Shown one piece after another: positions 7,541-14,958 of a DNA stretch of 19,986 nt. The first letter of the stretch is position 1, and every line of letters starts with the position of its first letter. Origin of the DNA: an uncultured Zoogloea sp. (GTDB lineage Bacteria > Pseudomonadota > Gammaproteobacteria > Burkholderiales > Rhodocyclaceae); assembly GCA_937967645.1 (NCBI GenBank), contig CALBTT010000211.1:1-19986 (forward strand), read 5' to 3'. The position numbers were made by a program, and so were the translations under genes. The notes under the pieces were generated by a model. It was not told the DNA's origin and did not search any database. It saw nothing but the letters and a program-made list of their open reading frames with translations.

Positions 7541-7569
7541 CCGGCCCGGACATCCGGCCTCCCCGCGCG

Positions 7570-7598
7570 GGGCATTCCGTGGTGGCAACGGAATGCCC
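7570..7598 (+). other. Perfect inverted repeat between tmd and the membrane Fe-S gene
   Basis: GGGCATTCCGT at 7570-7580 pairs perfectly with 7588-7598 across a 7-base loop, 29 bases after the tmd stop. No T-tract follows, so it may partly terminate, or protect the 3' end of, the tmd message and set a higher tmd level than the downstream genes. The rest of 7541-7729 is very GC-rich with no gene visible. Confidence 0.5.
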
Positions 7599-7729
7599 TC
7601 CCGGCCCAGCGGCCCGCTCCCCCCGGGGCCGCCGGCGCCGCGGCAGCGCACCCCGCCCGACACCGCCCGCCGCCGGGCGGACCGGGCCCTCCCCAAACCC
7701 CGCATGCATCCCCCAATGAGGTAGCCGCC

Positions 7730-9889
7730 ATGGACGCGACGGCACAGACCACCCGAATCCTGTTCGAGCAATTCAGCCCCTGGGCCATCAACCTGTTCTA
7801 CGCCTTCGGTTACGCGGCCATCGCCTGCTTCCTGTACGGCTGCTACGTGCAGGTGCGCAAATACCGGCGCGGCCAGCCCGACGCGTCATGGGGGCAGCTG
7901 GCCGCCCGCTTCGGCGACATGGCCCGCACCATGCTCACCCATCGCACCCTCAAGCGCCGCGACCACGCAGCCGGCGCGGCCCACGCGATGATCTTCTTCA
8001 GCTTCATCGCCCTGTTCGTGGGCACCGCCACCATCACCCTGGAGGTGGACATCCTCAAGCCCCTGTTCGGCATCACCTTCTGGAAGGGCGGCTTCTACCT
8101 GCTCTTCTCCCTGGTGCTGGACCTGGCCGGCCTGGGCCTCATCGGCGGCCTGCTGTACATGATGTACCGCCGCAAGTGGATGGCCCTGCCCAAGCTCGAC
8201 TACACCCGCCCCGACCGCCAGCCCGGCGACCCGGACTACGACCGCAGCGCCTACCGCCGCGAAGACTGGGCCTTTCTGTGGACGCTGATCCTCATCGGCA
8301 TCACCGGCTACGTGCTCGAAGCGAGCCGCCTGGTGTGGCTGTCGGGCGACGCCGGCGTGTGGGACAGCCGCTTCTGGTCGCCCGTCGGCGCCCTGCTCGC
8401 CCACAGCCTGATGGGCCTCGGCCTCGACGCCAGCGGTGCCGGCACCCTGCGCGGCGGCCTGTGGTGGTTCCATGGCCTGCTGGCCCTCAGCTTCATCGCC
8501 CTGATCCCCTTCACCAAGGTCAAGCACATCTTCACCGCCTCTGCGTCGCTGATGTTCCGCGACCCGCTTGCCGGCCGCCGCCTGCCCAAGGTGCCCGAAA
8601 CCCAGGAAGCCGCCGGCTACGAAGCCATCACCGACCTCACCTGGAAGAACCTGCTGCACCTGGACGCCTGCACCAAGTGCGGCCGCTGCCACGAAGCCTG
8701 CCCGGCCCGCACCGTGGGCACCCCCCTGTCCCCGCGCGACGTGATCCTGTCCCTGCGCGAGTTTGCCAACCACGCCCTGTCGGCCAGCAGCCTCCCCGAC
8801 AAGGCCGAGCTGTCCATCCACGGCAAGGGCCCCGGCCAGGTCTTCATGGAAACCCTGTGGTCCTGCCGCACCTGCCTGGCCTGTGTGGAGATCTGCCCGG
8901 TGGCGGTGGAGCACGTGCCCATCATCGTGCAGATGCGCCGCAAGCTGGTGGAAGAAGGCGAGATGGAACCCATCCTGCAGAAGACCCTGCAGACCATCCA
9001 CAAGACCGGCAACTCCTTCGGCGAATCCAAGCGCAAGCGCGGCGCCTGGACCAAGGGCCTGCCCTTCCCGGTGAAGGACGCCCGCAAGGAGCCCGTCGAA
9101 ACCCTGTGGTTCGTGGGTGACTACGCCGCCTTCGACCCGCGCAACCAGAAGGTCACCCAGGCCTTCGCCCGCCTGCTCCACACCGCCGGCGAAGACTTCG
9201 GCCTGCTGCTGGACGGCGAGCTCAACGCCGGCAACGACGTGCGCCGTGTAGGCGAGGAAGGTCTCTACGAACACCTGGCCAGCAGCAACATCGCCACCCT
9301 GGAAGGCTGCGAGTTCAAGCGTATCGTCACCACCGACCCGCACTCCTTCAACACCATCCGCAACGAATACCCCGAGTTCGCCGACCCGGCCCTGCGCGGC
9401 CTGTTCCAGATCGAGCACTACAGCACCGTGCTGCTCAAGCTCATCCAGAGCGGCCGGCTCACCCTCAAGAAGCGCCTGTCGCACCGGGTCACCTTCCACG
9501 ACCCCTGCCACCTGGGCCGCTTCAACAAGGGCTACGACGCCCCCCGCGAGCTGCTCGCCCTGATCGGCTGCACCCTGGTGGAGATGCCGCGCAACCGCGA
9601 CAACTCCTTCTGCTGCGGCGCCGGCGGCGGGCGCATCTGGATCCCCGACCCGGTGGGCATGGAGAAACCCGCCCAGAACCGCATGAAGGAAGCCGCCGGC
9701 CTGCCCGACATCGACGTCTTTGTCGTGGCCTGCCCCAAGGATCTGACCATGTTCGAAGACGCCCTCAAGACCACCCCCGGCTGCGAAGGCCGCTTCGTGG
9801 TGCGCGAGCTGATCGAACTGATCGCCGAATGCGTCGAAGCCGCCGACCCGGCCCCCGCCGCCCCGGCCGAAGCCCCCGCCCTGGCCTGA
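7730..9889 (+). CDS. Membrane Fe-S protein, candidate ETF:quinone oxidoreductase (EtfD/DgcB-like)
   Basis: This 719-residue protein joins a NarI-like membrane part (hydrophobic segments about 17-40, 84-105, 119-145, 180-203 and 245-262) to two 4Fe-4S motifs (C314/C317/C320/C324 and C379/C382/C385/C389) and a heterodisulfide reductase-like CCG region (DPCHLGR at 591-597, CCGAGGG at 628-634, C668). The layout is that of membrane ETF-oxidising proteins such as EtfD and DgcB. Lying between tmd and etfBA, it would take electrons from reduced ETF and give them to the quinone pool at the inner membrane. TGAGGT at 7717-7722 precedes the ATG. The acidic/proline tail (about 705-719) is Ala/Pro-rich and probably flexible. 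The family is clear; the exact electron partner is inferred from context. Confidence 0.85.
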   Translation: MDATAQTTRILFEQFSPWAINLFYAFGYAAIACFLYGCYVQVRKYRRGQPDASWGQLAARFGDMARTMLTHRTLKRRDHAAGAAHAMIFFSFIALFVGTATITLEVDILKPLFGITFWKGGFYLLFSLVLDLAGLGLIGGLLYMMYRRKWMALPKLDYTRPDRQPGDPDYDRSAYRREDWAFLWTLILIGITGYVLEASRLVWLSGDAGVWDSRFWSPVGALLAHSLMGLGLDASGAGTLRGGLWWFHGLLALSFIALIPFTKVKHIFTASASLMFRDPLAGRRLPKVPETQEAAGYEAITDLTWKNLLHLDACTKCGRCHEACPARTVGTPLSPRDVILSLREFANHALSASSLPDKAELSIHGKGPGQVFMETLWSCRTCLACVEICPVAVEHVPIIVQMRRKLVEEGEMEPILQKTLQTIHKTGNSFGESKRKRGAWTKGLPFPVKDARKEPVETLWFVGDYAAFDPRNQKVTQAFARLLHTAGEDFGLLLDGELNAGNDVRRVGEEGLYEHLASSNIATLEGCEFKRIVTTDPHSFNTIRNEYPEFADPALRGLFQIEHYSTVLLKLIQSGRLTLKKRLSHRVTFHDPCHLGRFNKGYDAPRELLALIGCTLVEMPRNRDNSFCCGAGGGRIWIPDPVGMEKPAQNRMKEAAGLPDIDVFVVACPKDLTMFEDALKTTPGCEGRFVVRELIELIAECVEAADPAPAAPAEAPALA

Positions 9890-9952
9890 TCCACCGATCC
9901 AGCCCCCCGGACACACCCAAGCATTCAAACCGCAGACTCAGCAGAGGACATC

Positions 9953-10747
9953 ATGAAAATACTGGTAGCCGTAAAGCAGGTGGCCGCCCTCGACGAGGAC
10001 TTTGAAATCCGCGCCGACGGCCTCGACGTGGATGAAGACTTCCTGCTCTTCGACCTCAACGAGTGGGACGACTACTCCCTCGAAGAAGCCATGAAGATCA
10101 AGGAAGCCAGCAATGGCGACGTGGAGGTGGTAGTCGTCTCCATCGGCCCCGAGCGCGTCGACGAAAGCCTGCGCAAATGCCTCGCCAAGGGCGCCGACCG
10201 CGCCCTGCGCGTGTGGGACGACGCCATCGAAGGCTCCGACAGCAGCGTGATGGCCCGCCTGCTCGCCGCCGTCGTGCGCAAGGAAGCCCCCGACATGGTG
10301 TTTGCCGGCGTGCAGTCGTCCGACCACGCCTTTGCCGCCACCGGCATCGGCCTGGCCGGCGAACTCGGCTGGCCCCACGCCGCCGTGGTCAATGCCCTCG
10401 ACTACGCCCCCGGCGCCCGCCAGGCCACCCTCAAGCGCGAGCTGGAAGGCGGCGTCTCCCAGTCCGTCACCCTGCAATGCCCCGCCGTGCTCACCATCCA
10501 GCTCGGCATCAACACCCCGCGCTACGCCTCCCTGCGCGGCATCAAGCAGGCCAACGCCAAACCCATCGACGTGCTCGGCCTGGACGACCTGGGCGTGCCC
10601 GCCACCACCGTCGGCGTCGACGCCTCCCTGAGCCGCGTCCGCCGCATGTACATCCCGCCCAAGGGGCGTGCCCAGATGATCGAAGGCAGCCCCGACCAAC
10701 AGGCCGCGCGCCTCGTCGAAATCATCCGCGAATTCAAGGGAGCATGA
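9953..10747 (+). CDS. etfB: Electron transfer flavoprotein subunit beta
   Basis: A 264-residue ETF beta (FixA) subunit, soluble and cytoplasmic. It very closely resembles the Methylophilus ETF beta that accepts electrons from trimethylamine dehydrogenase. The start (MKILVAVKQVAALDEDFEIR) and the recognition loop QLGINTPRYASLRGIKQA (about 183-200), whose Leu194 anchors the partner dehydrogenase, are both present. AGAGGA at 9943-9948 precedes the ATG. Its last bases overlap the etfA start (ATGA), so the two subunits are probably translated in equal amounts. With etfA it forms the FAD-binding heterodimer linking Tmd to the membrane Fe-S protein. Confidence 0.95.
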   Translation: MKILVAVKQVAALDEDFEIRADGLDVDEDFLLFDLNEWDDYSLEEAMKIKEASNGDVEVVVVSIGPERVDESLRKCLAKGADRALRVWDDAIEGSDSSVMARLLAAVVRKEAPDMVFAGVQSSDHAFAATGIGLAGELGWPHAAVVNALDYAPGARQATLKRELEGGVSQSVTLQCPAVLTIQLGINTPRYASLRGIKQANAKPIDVLGLDDLGVPATTVGVDASLSRVRRMYIPPKGRAQMIEGSPDQQAARLVEIIREFKGA

Positions 10748-11703
10748 AAATGAGCAAGATCCTGGTCATTGCAGAACACCGCCAGGGCGAGCTGCGCCCG
10801 GTATCCCTCGAACTGATCGCCGCCGCCCAGGGCCTCGGCGGCCCCATCACCGTTGCGGTGATCGGCGCCAACGCCCAGGCCTTCGTACCGGCCCTGTCGC
10901 TACCGGGCGTGGACGAGATCCTCACCGTCGCCTCGCCCTTCGCCGAGTTCAACCCCGAAGTGCAGGAAGCCGCCGTGGCCGCCCTGATCTCCGAACTCGC
11001 CCCCTCCGTCGTCCTGCTCGGCCACACCGTGGACAGCCTCGCCTACGCCGCCGCCCTCGCCGGCAAGCTCGGCCTCGGCTTCGCCAGCGACGTCTTCAAG
11101 ATCGAATGCCAGGGCAGCGAACTGGTCGCCACCCGCGCCGCCTACAGCCAGAAGGTGAACGTGGAAGTGGACTTCCCCGGCAAGGCCACCGTGCTCCTCA
11201 CCGTGCGCCCCGCCGTCTTCAAACCCGCCGAAGGCAGCGCCAGCCCCACCACCCGCAGCCTCGCCGCACCGGCCGTCACCACCACCAGCGCCCCCGGCGA
11301 ATACATCGAGATCGCCAGCGGCAACGACATCGACATCACCACCGTCGACTTCATCCTGTCGGTGGGCCGCGGCGTTGGCGAAGAAACCAACATCCAGCAA
11401 TTCCGCGAACTCGCCGAAACCGCCGGCGCCACCCTGTGCTGCTCCCGCCCCATCGCCGACTCCGGCTGGCTCCCCAAATCCCGCCAGGTCGGCCAATCCG
11501 GCAAAGTCGCCAGCAGCTGCGGCCTCTACATCGCCATGGGCATCTCCGGCGCCATCCAGCATCTGGCCGGGATGAAGCACGTGGGGACCATCGTGGCGGT
11601 GAATACGGACCCGGAAGCGTCGATCTTCAGTGTGGCGAAGTACGGGATCGTGGGGGATATGTTCGAGATTGGGGAGGCGTTGAAGGAGGCGTTGGAGGGG
11701 TAA
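10744..11703 (+). CDS. etfA: Electron transfer flavoprotein subunit alpha
   Basis: A 319-residue ETF alpha (FixB) subunit. The FAD-binding C-terminal domain is complete: SRP at 234-236, WLPKSRQVGQSGK at 242-254, the segment around IQHLAGMKH (271-279), and VAVNTDPEASIF (284-295). ATG 10744 overlaps the etfB stop by four bases; ATG 10750 (two residues later) is also possible and matches the usual MSKILVIAEH start. Codon use changes within the gene: up to about 11560 codons end mostly in C, while from about 11565 to the stop GGG, GCG, GTG and TTG dominate although the protein stays typical. The downstream DNA is of lower GC. Confidence 0.95.
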   Translation: MKMSKILVIAEHRQGELRPVSLELIAAAQGLGGPITVAVIGANAQAFVPALSLPGVDEILTVASPFAEFNPEVQEAAVAALISELAPSVVLLGHTVDSLAYAAALAGKLGLGFASDVFKIECQGSELVATRAAYSQKVNVEVDFPGKATVLLTVRPAVFKPAEGSASPTTRSLAAPAVTTTSAPGEYIEIASGNDIDITTVDFILSVGRGVGEETNIQQFRELAETAGATLCCSRPIADSGWLPKSRQVGQSGKVASSCGLYIAMGISGAIQHLAGMKHVGTIVAVNTDPEASIFSVAKYGIVGDMFEIGEALKEALEG

Positions 11704-11724
11704 GGTAGGTTTAGGAGTTTGAGG

Positions 11725-11754
11725 GCCATCATCTGGCTGGGGCTGGATGATGGC
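11725..11754 (+). terminator. Hairpin after etfA
   Basis: GCCATCATC at 11725-11733 pairs perfectly with GATGATGGC at 11746-11754 across a 12-base loop, 21 bases after the etfA stop. No clear T-run follows, so this is only a probable end of the tmd-etf transcript. Confidence 0.4.
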
Positions 11755-11782
11755 GGTAGGGGCGATCCTTTACCAAGGAAAA

Positions 11783-12181
11783 TCAATGCTTGGCGTTGAT
11801 CCGCCAACCAAGAAACAAAGCAAAAATCGACACCAATATTGCCCACGGAATCAGAGTGAGCGGAAGCAACACAACCTTCCACTCCAAAGGGCTATTCGGA
11901 GACGAAAACCAGAAGTACGAATAAAGCGGCATTGCGCACACCCCGACCAAGCACACCAATTGACTTGCAGTGGTTCTGGACCGCGAGCAAGCAAGAGCCA
12001 CTATCAAATAAGCACCCGCAAAGACCACGAGATCTATCAACAATTGAAAGATGCCATGGGCTACCGAATGACGCAGAAGGTCTTGATAGATAGCCAGAAA
12101 GTCCTTATTTAAGCCTGCGTAAACTATTACATGGCACACAGGCCCGCCTATCGCACACACATATGTCAGCTTGCGAAGCAT
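11783..12181 (-). CDS. Unrecognised small four-helix membrane protein
   Basis: A 132-residue frame on the minus strand with about four hydrophobic segments (roughly 5-22, 44-66, 74-92 and 101-126) and few charges between them, so it is probably an inner-membrane protein. I do not recognise a family. The ribosome site is weak. Base composition is lower in GC than the etf genes, as for the next minus-strand gene, and both may belong to the same acquired segment. The opposing frame is rich in Lys, Arg and Gln and looks like a shadow, which supports the minus strand as coding. Confidence 0.5.
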   Translation of the reverse strand: MLRKLTYVCAIGGPVCHVIVYAGLNKDFLAIYQDLLRHSVAHGIFQLLIDLVVFAGAYLIVALACSRSRTTASQLVCLVGVCAMPLYSYFWFSSPNSPLEWKVVLLPLTLIPWAILVSIFALFLGWRINAKH

Positions 12182-12370
12182 AGGTAAATCTCAGTAGGTC
12201 GAGAAGAAATCCCGAAAACCGCCTCAGACGGAAGCAGATCAAATTCATTCTTGCGCTTAAGCCCTTGACGGACGGACCGGACGCGGTGTCTCGATAAAGA
12301 AAAGCGTAGCCGGAGAAATGGTGTTCTCCGCTTTTGATGTAGGCCCGCTATCGCCCTAAAGTCGGTGTAG

Positions 12371-12396
12371 GTCGGGTTAGCGCAGCGTAACCCGAC
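12371..12396 (+). repeat. Palindromic repeat of the GTCGGGTTA...TAACCCGAC type
   Basis: Nine-base arms (GTCGGGTTA at 12371-12379, TAACCCGAC at 12388-12396) flank GCGCAGCG. I recognise this as a widespread extragenic palindrome in proteobacterial genomes, different from the GGGGCGGCT family elsewhere in this window. The 12182-12541 interval around it holds no gene I can support; a 93-residue minus-strand frame (12166-12447) runs through the repeat and is rejected. Confidence 0.7.
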
Positions 12397-12461
12397 ATCG
12401 CATGATCGGTCCTGCTTGTGCTCAAACACATCGGTAACGATTTGCACAAAAGTAACGATAG

Positions 12462-12481
12462 CGCCATCGGGGGTGATGGCG
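12462..12481 (+). terminator. Short hairpin followed by a T-rich stretch
   Basis: CGCCATC (12462-12468) pairs with GATGGCG (12475-12481) around a 6-base loop, followed by TTTCTATTG on the plus strand. It has the look of a plus-strand terminator, but no plus-strand gene ends here, so it may be a remnant. Confidence 0.3.
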
Positions 12482-12541
12482 TTTCTATTGTAGACAGGGA
12501 ACGCCGGGTTAAGCTCGTCATATGAAGCTCAAGCCTCGCGT

Positions 12542-13585
12542 TCATGATTCCCCTGAAGAATTGTTCCCCCTCAACCCAAGAACCTTAATCACCAACTCGG
12601 TTGTTGAGAAGTCGGGCGAGGAAGGCCCGCAGAACCTTCCGTTTTCGCTGTCCAGAACGTAGGTAACGCTGGCCATCACGGAATCGTCGCGTCGGTCCTT
12701 GATGGTGATGGTAGCGCCCGAGAGATTGACGCGGCGCGGAAATGGATAGGGCTGCGTAAGCACGGCATATTCACTGTCAAGCTCGCCCACGTGGCTCCCC
12801 TTGGGGTTGCCGAGGACATACCTGACATATCGGCTTTTGTCGGCAGGATCTCGTGCTTCATAGAACGCCAGCATCCCGCTGTTCAGCAACCCGGCCCCCA
12901 GGATGCCAAGCTCACGAACGTGCTTGATGTTCGGGGTTTCGGGCGTGAAGGCAGCGATGTGCACGCCCCAGTCGGGGCCGAAGAAGATGCCCTTTGCGCC
13001 GTCAGAAGTCTTGGCGATGTGTTCGCCTGCGGCCGCGCATCGGCTCTCGAATTCACGATTCCGCTCCTCTTGGATCACGCGGGGCGATTCGCTCCCGATG
13101 ATGTAGTAGAGGGCATAGCTCAGGAGAAACACTGCACCCGCGCAAAGGGAAACCAGCAAGCCTCGGACAGGCTCGACACGTAGATCGCGCGCCAGTTGGC
13201 CCGTGGCAAGAACGGCCATCGATGCCACCCACAAGCCATAGCCCCAGCCATAGGCCACGATGGGTGCATACGTGGGCGCCTCGCTCACGATGACGCGCTT
13301 GTAAAGAAGGAATGAGAGCGCCAGGGTAAGTCCGGCAAAGCCAAGAAGGCTTGATCGCCTTGGCTGGTTTGAGTAAATCAGTGCCAGGAAGAACAGTGGG
13401 TTGGCAAACCACGCCCAATGCCCATCCAGCGGGCCCAGCCACCCCCACGCCAGAGTGAGGACAGACAACTGCGGCTCAAATTGCTCACCGATGTAGTAGC
13501 CAGGAAAGAGCAGGCACACCAGATAGCACGCAAAACTGATGGGGATGTGTCGGCTCTTATCGTGCTGATTGCATATAAACCCCAT
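12542..13585 (-). CDS. Unrecognised membrane protein with soluble C-terminal domain
   Basis: A 347-residue protein in two halves. Residues about 15-165 hold five or six hydrophobic segments; about 170-347 is polar and likely folded outside the membrane. I recognise no family motif. Cysteines at about 183 and 325 and a Gly/Asp-rich C-terminus are the only notable marks. I prefer ATG 13585, with GGGA a few bases upstream, over a TTG 36 bases earlier that would add 12 residues. Codon use is mixed and less GC-biased than in the amine locus, which suggests separate acquisition. It stands alone, 360 bases from the next minus-strand gene. Confidence 0.6.
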   Translation of the reverse strand: MGFICNQHDKSRHIPISFACYLVCLLFPGYYIGEQFEPQLSVLTLAWGWLGPLDGHWAWFANPLFFLALIYSNQPRRSSLLGFAGLTLALSFLLYKRVIVSEAPTYAPIVAYGWGYGLWVASMAVLATGQLARDLRVEPVRGLLVSLCAGAVFLLSYALYYIIGSESPRVIQEERNREFESRCAAAGEHIAKTSDGAKGIFFGPDWGVHIAAFTPETPNIKHVRELGILGAGLLNSGMLAFYEARDPADKSRYVRYVLGNPKGSHVGELDSEYAVLTQPYPFPRRVNLSGATITIKDRRDDSVMASVTYVLDSENGRFCGPSSPDFSTTELVIKVLGLRGNNSSGES

Positions 13586-13794
13586 GACGATGTCCCAGCG
13601 TGGAAAGTGCTTGCAAAGCAACGAGACTCACACGAAATGCAGGCTCCCCACAATGGCGAAGGTTGGATGCAAGCTGTGCATCAGCGCACTTTGTGCCCAC
13701 CCCAACCACGATGCCGACGACAGCGGCATCTAGTATCAGGCTACGGGGAGCTGCCAGATGTCCGTCATGTCCGCCCTCATTTCAAAACAAGTAT

Positions 13795-14020
13795 CAACAT
13801 AGAATGTTCTATACCCATTTCTTTTTAAGCGCACGTCAACGAAGGATGTTGTGGCGCCCACATTGAATGTTAACGCCGCTGTGAAGCATGTAGACCGCCC
13901 AACATAGAGCATTGCGGGCGGTATGTTCTATGCGCGGCCGTCCACATTGAATGTAGACGCGTCCACATGATGAATGGCGCTGTCCACTTGGCATGTGGAC
14001 GGCGCTACATGCTTCGCGGT
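13795..14020. repeat. Cluster of nested inverted repeats
   Basis: The interval is packed with related short palindromes. CCACATTGAATGT occurs at 13858-13870 and again at 13942-13954. CAACATAGA with a downstream GTTCTAT occurs at 13795-13813 and at 13900-13930. GTCCACAT-TGA-ATGTAGAC lies at 13940-13958. An 11-bp stem with one mismatch, GCGCTGTCCAC against GTGGACGGCGC, lies at 13977-14005, and CCGCCC pairs with GGGCGG at 13896-13921. No coding frame is convincing across 13586-14092. It could be operators, a structured RNA, or a decayed mobile element; nothing seen decides between these. Confidence 0.55.
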
Positions 14021-14045
14021 GGTCGGTGAGTAGTGTTTAGACGTG

Positions 14046-14072
14046 TGATGGGCGGCTGAAGCCGCCCCTACA
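14046..14072 (+). repeat. REP-like palindrome, second copy
   Basis: GGCGGCT-GA-AGCCGCCCCTACA with a complete right arm and a degenerate left arm (TGATGGGCGGCT). It lies 20 bases downstream of the DapB-like gene's stop and marks the right edge of the lower-GC segment. Confidence 0.75.
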
Positions 14073-14092
14073 AGTCATGCGCGGGGCGCCGG

Positions 14093-14773
14093 TCAGACCC
14101 ACCCGTTCTCGATGAACGCATTGATCGAATACAGACGCTTCTCCAGCTCCCGTTGCTGGATGGCGCGGATGATCTGGTCGACGCCGCTGGCGTAGGGCGA
14201 ATCGCCATACACGCGGGTTTCCATGGCGATGCTGCAGGGGCCGTCCTGGATTTCGATGCGGTGAAAGGCGTGGCGGCCGATGTGGACCGGGGGGATGCCG
14301 AGATCTTGCTGCTGCTGGCTGCGGTCGCGCACGGAGACGATCGCGGATGGGGCTACGCCCAGTGACTGGGCCATGGCCACGGCGGTGCCGGGCACGGAGG
14401 TCTTGCTGGCCTGGTGGGATTCGGTGACGCGGATCTGGCTGCCTGCAAACAGGACGCCCGAGCGCTCCAGCATGCACATGAACTTGAGCATGAGGATGTT
14501 GGTGTTGGGGCACAGCACGATGGGGAAGCCGGCCTGGTCCCCCGCCGCTTCCAGCGTCGAGCCGGTGGCCAGCTCGACGAGGACGGAGGCGCTGCGCCGG
14601 CAGAAGCGGGCAATGGCGTCGATCTCGCGGCCGGAGCCGGCATGCACGACGATGGCCCGCGCCTCGGTGGCCGGCTCGCCGGACCATGGGAGCACGGTGT
14701 AGGAGGCGTTCTGGCCGAGGGTGTCGAGCAATTCGGTGGCGAGCTTTCCGGTGCCCGCGATGAAGACCTGCAT
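14093..14773 (-). CDS. DapB-like reductase (dihydrodipicolinate reductase paralogue)
   Basis: A 226-residue, probably NAD(P)-binding, cytoplasmic protein. It begins with a Rossmann glycine motif (GTGKLA, 7-12) and has the signature ESHQASKTSVPGTA at 118-131, which parallels the DapB active-site stretch: H120 and K124 align with the catalytic His159 and Lys163 of the E. coli enzyme. It is about 40 residues shorter than ordinary DapB, and the usual K-x-D-A-P-S-G-T is replaced by K-T-S-V-P-G-T, one residue shorter. It is therefore likely a divergent paralogue, not the housekeeping lysine-pathway enzyme. I chose ATG 14773 because the glycine motif follows directly; its ribosome site is poor, and a longer in-frame start exists at 14899. 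Confidence 0.65.
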   Translation of the reverse strand: MQVFIAGTGKLATELLDTLGQNASYTVLPWSGEPATEARAIVVHAGSGREIDAIARFCRRSASVLVELATGSTLEAAGDQAGFPIVLCPNTNILMLKFMCMLERSGVLFAGSQIRVTESHQASKTSVPGTAVAMAQSLGVAPSAIVSVRDRSQQQQDLGIPPVHIGRHAFHRIEIQDGPCSIAMETRVYGDSPYASGVDQIIRAIQQRELEKRLYSINAFIENGWV

Positions 14774-14958
14774 GGGGTGCGCTTTCGGATGAAATTTGGG
14801 TAAGCCGGCACAGTCCAGGTGCCGCAGGCGGCATCTGGCGCCGCCGCGCAGCATACCGCAAGCCCCCACACCGATGCCGCTTTGCAACAACGGGGGCAAA
14901 CCCGCCGCGCGGGGGTGGCCGCTGGCCTGCGGCTCGCGGCTCGCGGCTTGTACCGGCC

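Noticed and set aside
5318..7771. 817-residue minus-strand frame opposite tmd
   Set aside because: It is the antisense of a certain gene, rich in Gly, Ala, Val, His and Gln as expected of shadows of C-ending codons. The same applies to the long minus frames opposite the permease (3468-5120) and the membrane Fe-S gene (7886-9928).
10063..10743. Upstream extension of the etfA frame to 546 residues
   Set aside because: The extension is the shifted frame of etfB, with Arg/Pro-rich shadow composition; the true start overlaps the etfB stop.
11747..12112. 121-residue plus-strand frame in the islet
   Set aside because: Lys/Arg/Gln/His-rich shadow of the hydrophobic minus-strand frame; no family or ribosome site.
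12166..12447. 93-residue minus-strand frame
   Set aside because: It runs through an extragenic palindrome and overlaps the next gene; composition does not look coding.
13860..13960. Integron attC-like site
   Set aside because: One RYYYAAC-like word (GCCCAAC) is present, but there is no matching GTTRRRY partner at the right spacing and no integrase or cassette structure.
13795..14020. CRISPR array
   Set aside because: The repeated words are short, palindromic, unevenly spaced and degenerate; there are no uniform repeats or spacers and no cas genes.
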